A stretch of DNA of 64,000 bases, taken from Aldehydirespirator sp965116195. GTDB lineage: Bacteria > Actinomycetota > Acidimicrobiia > Acidimicrobiales > Aldehydirespiratoraceae. The position numbers and the translations under genes were made by a program. This document shows, in pieces, positions 60,769 through 64,000 of the stretch. The notes under the pieces were generated by a model. It did not search any database. It saw only the letters and a list, made by a program, of their open reading frames with translations, and was not told the DNA's origin. Numbering within the stretch: the first letter of the stretch is position 1; each line of letters opens with the position of its first letter. The stretch is from assembly GCA_965116195.1 (NCBI GenBank), contig OZ220491.1:2170001-2234000 (forward strand), written 5' to 3'.

Positions 60769-61842
60769 ATGAGCGGGCCGTGCTTTGACAGCAGCGACTT
60801 CATGCGAGCCTGCCGCAGTGAACCGCACCGGCAGGTACCGGTTTGGTTCATGCGACAGGCGGGGCGATCCCTGCCCGAATACCGCGCGGTCAGGGGTGCC
60901 GGCTCGATCCTTGATGTCATCGCTGATCCCGACAGGGCCGTTGAGATCACGCTGCAACCGGTGCGTCGCTACGGGGTGGATGCGGCGATCTTGTTCAGCG
61001 ACATCGTGGTACCGGTTCACGCAGTGGGGTTCGGTGTCGAGATCGTGCCGGGAACCGGCCCCGTGGTCAGACAACCATTCGCCTCACGCCATGACCTCAA
61101 ACGCCTGCGCCCCCTTGATCCCACAGCCGACACACCATATGTCACCGAGACGGTCAAGCGCTTGGCAGACCAACTGGCTGTTCCCCTGATCGGTTTTGCC
61201 GGGGCACCTTACACCGTGGCGTCCTATTTGATCGAGGGAGGACCGTCACGCCACCAGGCACGTACCAAGGCGCTCATGGTCAGCGATCCGGCGTTGTGGC
61301 ATGACCTGATGGAACGTCTGGCAGAGATGGCTGCCACATCGCTGTTGTCCCAGGTGGAAGCAGGCGCATCCGCAGTGCAGCTCTTCGACAGCTGGGCCGG
61401 ATCACTGTCGCCGGATCAGTATCGCCGCAACGTGGCACCTCACTCAACGCGGGTTCTGGCCGCCCTGGGTGACTGCGGTGTGCCACGCATTCATTTCGGT
61501 GTGGGCACCGGCGAACTGCTCGCCATGATGGCTGCCTGTGACGCTGATGTGGTGGGGGTGGACTTCCGCGTGCCCATCAACGAGGCCCGGCACCGCGTGG
61601 GCCCGGACAAGGCGCTTCAGGGCAACCTGGATCCGGCCGTCGTGCTGGCCGGAGCCGCGGCCGCCTGTGAGGCGACGCGTGACATCTTGACCGCCAACGG
61701 AGGACACCCGGGATTTGTGTTCAACCTCGGCCACGGGGTTCTGCCCGATAGCGACCCGGATGTCCTGGCCCGCGTGGTGCAGGTGGTACACGACGAGGGC
61801 CACGTGGCACGAGACGAGTTGGCAAACGTGGCAACACGGTGA
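60769..61842 (+). CDS. hemE: Uroporphyrinogen decarboxylase
   Basis: A 357-residue protein with the HemE signature PVWFMRQAGRSLPEYRAVR near the start, ILFSDIVVPVHAVGFGVEI (substrate-binding Asp), FAGAPYTVASYLIEGG, LFDSWAGSLSP and the C-terminal GHPGFVFNLGHGVLPDSDPD. It converts uroporphyrinogen III to coproporphyrinogen III in heme synthesis in the cytoplasm. I start at the ATG at 60769, 4 nt after the patatin stop; the frame is open far upstream inside the patatin gene. hemY follows, as in many Actinobacteria. Confidence 0.97.
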   Translation: MSGPCFDSSDFMRACRSEPHRQVPVWFMRQAGRSLPEYRAVRGAGSILDVIADPDRAVEITLQPVRRYGVDAAILFSDIVVPVHAVGFGVEIVPGTGPVVRQPFASRHDLKRLRPLDPTADTPYVTETVKRLADQLAVPLIGFAGAPYTVASYLIEGGPSRHQARTKALMVSDPALWHDLMERLAEMAATSLLSQVEAGASAVQLFDSWAGSLSPDQYRRNVAPHSTRVLAALGDCGVPRIHFGVGTGELLAMMAACDADVVGVDFRVPINEARHRVGPDKALQGNLDPAVVLAGAAAACEATRDILTANGGHPGFVFNLGHGVLPDSDPDVLARVVQVVHDEGHVARDELANVATR

Positions 61843-61920
61843 GACAGCGCTGTTGAGCCGAGGTCCGGGTCAATCATGTCAGCACGACGCGTTCGTCACT
61901 GACTGCGACAGGCTTGACGG

Positions 61921-62028
61921 TCGCAGCCACACTGTGACATCAAGGCGAACAACGCACAAGTCTCCGGCGCTCGGCTGGAGGTGATCCCATGTCGCGACCA
62001 CACAGAGACATCGAAGGCAAATAACGCA
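61921..62028 (+). repeat. ~36-bp repeat pair at the hemY start, 71 bp apart
   Basis: TCGCAGCCACACTGTGACAT through AACAACGCA (61921-61956) recurs as TCGCGACCACACAGAGACAT through AATAACGCA (61992-62028), about 30 of 37 positions alike. The 35 bp between are unrelated. The second copy lies within the first codons of the hemY frame. Confidence 0.75.
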
Positions 62029-63729
62029 GTGAACAACGCAGTGCTGGAACCTGGAGACCGGGTCGTTGTGGTTGGTGCCGGCATCACCGGGCTGACCGCG
62101 GCCTTTGAGTTGCAGCGACGCGGCACTGACGTCACGGTACTGGAGGCCGGTAGCCGTGCTGGTGGCAAGGTCAGCGCCGCTGAGGTGGGCAGCGTGACAG
62201 TCGATACGGGACCTGATGGGTTTCTGGCTCGCGACCCGTCAGTCGCTGAGTTGTGCCGACAACTGGGACTCGGATCCGAGATCGTCTCACAGGAGTCATC
62301 CGGAGCCGGCATCTGGTGGGCCGGGCAACTGCGCTTGTTGCCTCCGTCCATGCTGGGTGTGCCGTTTGACGCGGCTGCATTGGCCGACAGCGGCCTCCTC
62401 TCTGAGCACGGCCAACAGGCGCTGCGGCGGGCCCTGGCATGGGACGCGCCACCTCTTGACCGTGACGCAACAGTGGGCGAAGTGCTGAGACCCCGGATCG
62501 GCAACGAGACCTTTGAGCGCCTGGTTGATCCCCTGATCGGCGGTATCAACGCCGGATCAGCTGATCGGATCAGCATTGCAGCCTGCGCATCTCCCCTCTA
62601 CGAGGCAGCCAAGTTGGGAGGCCCGTTCGGTACAGCCATCAGACAGGTAGCCACCGACACCGGCAGGCTGCACGCTGCAGGAAGCGGACATCATCTGACA
62701 CCAGCCACCCACAACGAAGCCGGCAGGCCCGACACCACCGGAGGGCCGGTGTTTCAAAGTGTGCGAGGCGGAACAGCCCGCATCATTGCTGCTCTGACTC
62801 AAGCACTCGGTGACGTTGTGCATCTGGGTACACAGGTTGTGGCGTTGCGTCAGGGCCCCGGCCAAGCTGGGCGACCGTGTTGGATTCTGGTGACACAACA
62901 CGGCGAGATCAACGCCGCTCGGGTGATAGTCACCGCCCCGGCATTTGAGACTGCTCGGCTGATTGAACCCCTGGCACCTGCTGCTGCGGACACGCTCGGC
63001 TCCATTGACTACTCCGACGTGGCACTCGTCACGTTCGTGGTTCCTTGCGAGCATGTGACGCATCCCCTTGACGGGAGCGGCTTTCTGGTTCCTCGCAGCG
63101 AGGGACTGCTGATGACGGCCTGCTCGTGGGCATCGTCGAAGTGGTCGCACTACCGGCACCCCGAGCACACTGTCCTGAGGGTTTCGGCAGGACGCACCGA
63201 CGACCGGCGCTGGCTGCAACTCAGCCCGCGTGAACTGGCAGCAGCACTGGCTGAGGAATTGGCGCTGACGGGCATCATCGGCGATCCCGGCGACATTCCG
63301 CTTGCCATTGACGACACGGCCCCCAGCAGGCTTCGCAAACGTGGCACAATCGCGGGTTCCGGCGATATTCCACTCGCCGTTGACGACACGGCCCCCAGCA
63401 GGCTTCGCAATCCTGGCACAATCGCAGCTTCTGGCAAAATCCCACTCGCCATTGACGAAGCGGCCCCGTCACCGGGCAGTGCTGCAATCAGCATCCGGGT
63501 CACGCCATGGAGATGCTCACTGCCGCAATACCTGCCTGGCCATCTGGATCGGGTGGCCGAGGTGGAAGCTCATCTGGCCGAGGCCGCCCCCGGCGTGATC
63601 GCAACCGGGGCCGCCCACCGCGGACTGGGCCTGCCCGCGTGTGTACGCCAAGCCCGAACCGCAGCAACAGCGGCAACCACGGCTACAGCAGCTGCGACGC
63701 TGGCGGCAACATCGGCGTGCCTGCAATAA
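61981..63729 (+). CDS. hemY: Protoporphyrinogen/coproporphyrinogen oxidase HemY type
   Basis: Up to 582 residues. The FAD-binding start VVVVGAGITGLTAAFELQRR, the E-x-G-x-R-x-GGK region (LEAGSRAGGKV), TGPDGFLARDP, LIGGINAGSADRISI and the late HRGLGLPACV are those of HemY/HemG-type oxidases; Actinobacteria use this enzyme in the coproporphyrin branch. A 24-residue unit (GDIPLAIDDTAPSRLR...) is inserted nearly three times before the final FAD segment by 72-bp repeats. The C-terminal ~30 residues are Ala/Thr-rich and atypical. The GTG at 61981 is the open-frame start; GTG at 62029 or 62041 lies closer to the family start. Confidence 0.9.
   Translation: MIPCRDHTETSKANNAVNNAVLEPGDRVVVVGAGITGLTAAFELQRRGTDVTVLEAGSRAGGKVSAAEVGSVTVDTGPDGFLARDPSVAELCRQLGLGSEIVSQESSGAGIWWAGQLRLLPPSMLGVPFDAAALADSGLLSEHGQQALRRALAWDAPPLDRDATVGEVLRPRIGNETFERLVDPLIGGINAGSADRISIAACASPLYEAAKLGGPFGTAIRQVATDTGRLHAAGSGHHLTPATHNEAGRPDTTGGPVFQSVRGGTARIIAALTQALGDVVHLGTQVVALRQGPGQAGRPCWILVTQHGEINAARVIVTAPAFETARLIEPLAPAAADTLGSIDYSDVALVTFVVPCEHVTHPLDGSGFLVPRSEGLLMTACSWASSKWSHYRHPEHTVLRVSAGRTDDRRWLQLSPRELAAALAEELALTGIIGDPGDIPLAIDDTAPSRLRKRGTIAGSGDIPLAVDDTAPSRLRNPGTIAASGKIPLAIDEAAPSPGSAAISIRVTPWRCSLPQYLPGHLDRVAEVEAHLAEAAPGVIATGAAHRGLGLPACVRQARTAATAATTATAAATLAATSACLQ
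63289..63468 (+). repeat. In-frame 36+36 bp repeat-spacer array in hemY
   Basis: Three 36-bp copies (63289-63324, 63361-63396, 63433-63468), starting GGCGA.ATTCC.CT.GCC and containing GACGACACGGCCCC, are separated by two 36-bp segments that are near copies of each other (AGCAGGCTTCGCAA start). The period is exactly 72 bp and the frame is kept, so about 50 residues are added to a conserved enzyme. Confidence 0.95.
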
Positions 63730-63830
63730 CCGTCCTTGCGACGACCACGCAACAAGCCGGTACAGCCAGCCGTGCTGTTGACGGCGCGGATGGTGCCTCG
63801 TTCCGTGCGGTCAGGACCGACGGGACAAAC

Positions 63831-63932
63831 CCAACACAGCCAGCTTTGATACCGACACCAAACACACAGACAACATGAACGCAATCAGGCGACCACACGA
63901 CAAACCAACACAACCAGCTTTGATATTGACAC
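63831..63932 (+). repeat. 28-bp repeat pair at the probable lnt start, 74 bp apart
   Basis: CCAACACAGCCAGCTTTGAT, then ACCGACAC (63831-63858), recurs as CCAACACAACCAGCTTTGAT, then ATTGACAC (63905-63932). The rest of 63730-63874 shows no gene. Confidence 0.8.
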
Positions 63933-64000
63933 TTGGCAGACCCTGGATCCGGGCCATTCTGGCCGGACTGGCGATGGCCGCCTCGCTGCCGCCGTGGGGA
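63875..64000 (+). CDS. lnt: Probable apolipoprotein N-acyltransferase, N-terminal fragment
   Basis: Forty-two codons, cut by the window edge. After a basic start the frame reads PWIRAILAGLAMAASLPPWG, very like the first membrane helix and PPWG motif of Lnt proteins, which add the third acyl chain to lipoproteins. The assignment rests on this one motif. The start ATG at 63875 lacks an obvious ribosome site, and the second repeat copy falls inside the first codons. Confidence 0.5.
   Translation, partial: MNAIRRPHDKPTQPALILTLGRPWIRAILAGLAMAASLPPWG

Overview
The window is high-GC bacterial chromosome, most likely from an actinobacterium, and Acidimicrobiia-like in my judgement. Pointers are a streptogrisin-type secreted protease, an F420-type LLM oxidoreductase, a HelD-like helicase, a very long Lhr helicase, a complete branched-chain ABC operon, choline-sulfatase and hemE-hemY. 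The taxon is inferred from gene content only. The left 13 kb (CRISPR-Cas) is visibly AT-richer than the rest, which suggests transfer. I see no rRNA or tRNA genes.

Region 1 (1-13.3 kb) is a type I-G (formerly I-U) CRISPR-Cas locus on the minus strand: csb1/cas7 - csb2/cas5-6 - cas3 - csb3-like cas8 - cas4-cas1 fusion - cas2 - leader - array. The array has 48 copies of a 36-bp hairpin repeat and runs off the left edge. An IS30-family element sits inside one repeat. Two spacers encode the same peptide and differ only at synonymous positions.

Region 2 (13.4-42.4 kb) is metabolic and transport cargo: a VOC protein, two zinc alcohol dehydrogenases, a His-rich cupredoxin-like lipoprotein, Liv transporter genes (livF, livG, a livH-livM fusion, livJ), an SDR, a MacB-type ATPase with two giant FtsX permeases, a choline-sulfatase-like enzyme, Lhr, a Fic protein, an LLM oxidoreductase and a DtxR-type regulator.

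Region 3 (42.4-55.4 kb) is a tandem duplication of a 6-7 kb cassette: LuxR-type regulator, phased operator array, secreted serine protease, unfamiliar two-domain lipoprotein(s), a frameshifted aldo/keto reductase and a Rieske oxygenase. The duplication junction is marked by a 76-bp scrap of a downstream ABC ATPase gene. Protease and lipoprotein genes are mosaics between copies, and a third scrambled remnant lies at 38.2-38.6 kb.

Region 4 (55.4-64 kb) holds a TOBE-type ABC ATPase, a HelD-like helicase, a patatin, hemE, hemY and the start of a probable lnt.

The most unusual feature is spread across the window. At about ten places outside the CRISPR array, a 28-38 bp sequence occurs two to four times with a period of 69-77 bp (usually 71-74), and the sequence between copies is typically 34-40 bp. 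Each place has its own repeat sequence. They sit at gene starts, at gene stops (copying the stop codon), and in frame inside hemY and the helicase gene. Adding one repeat plus one spacer of about 36+36 bp is what CRISPR adaptation does, so off-target integration by the resident Cas4-1/Cas2 machinery is a testable explanation. Ordinary tandem duplication is the main alternative.
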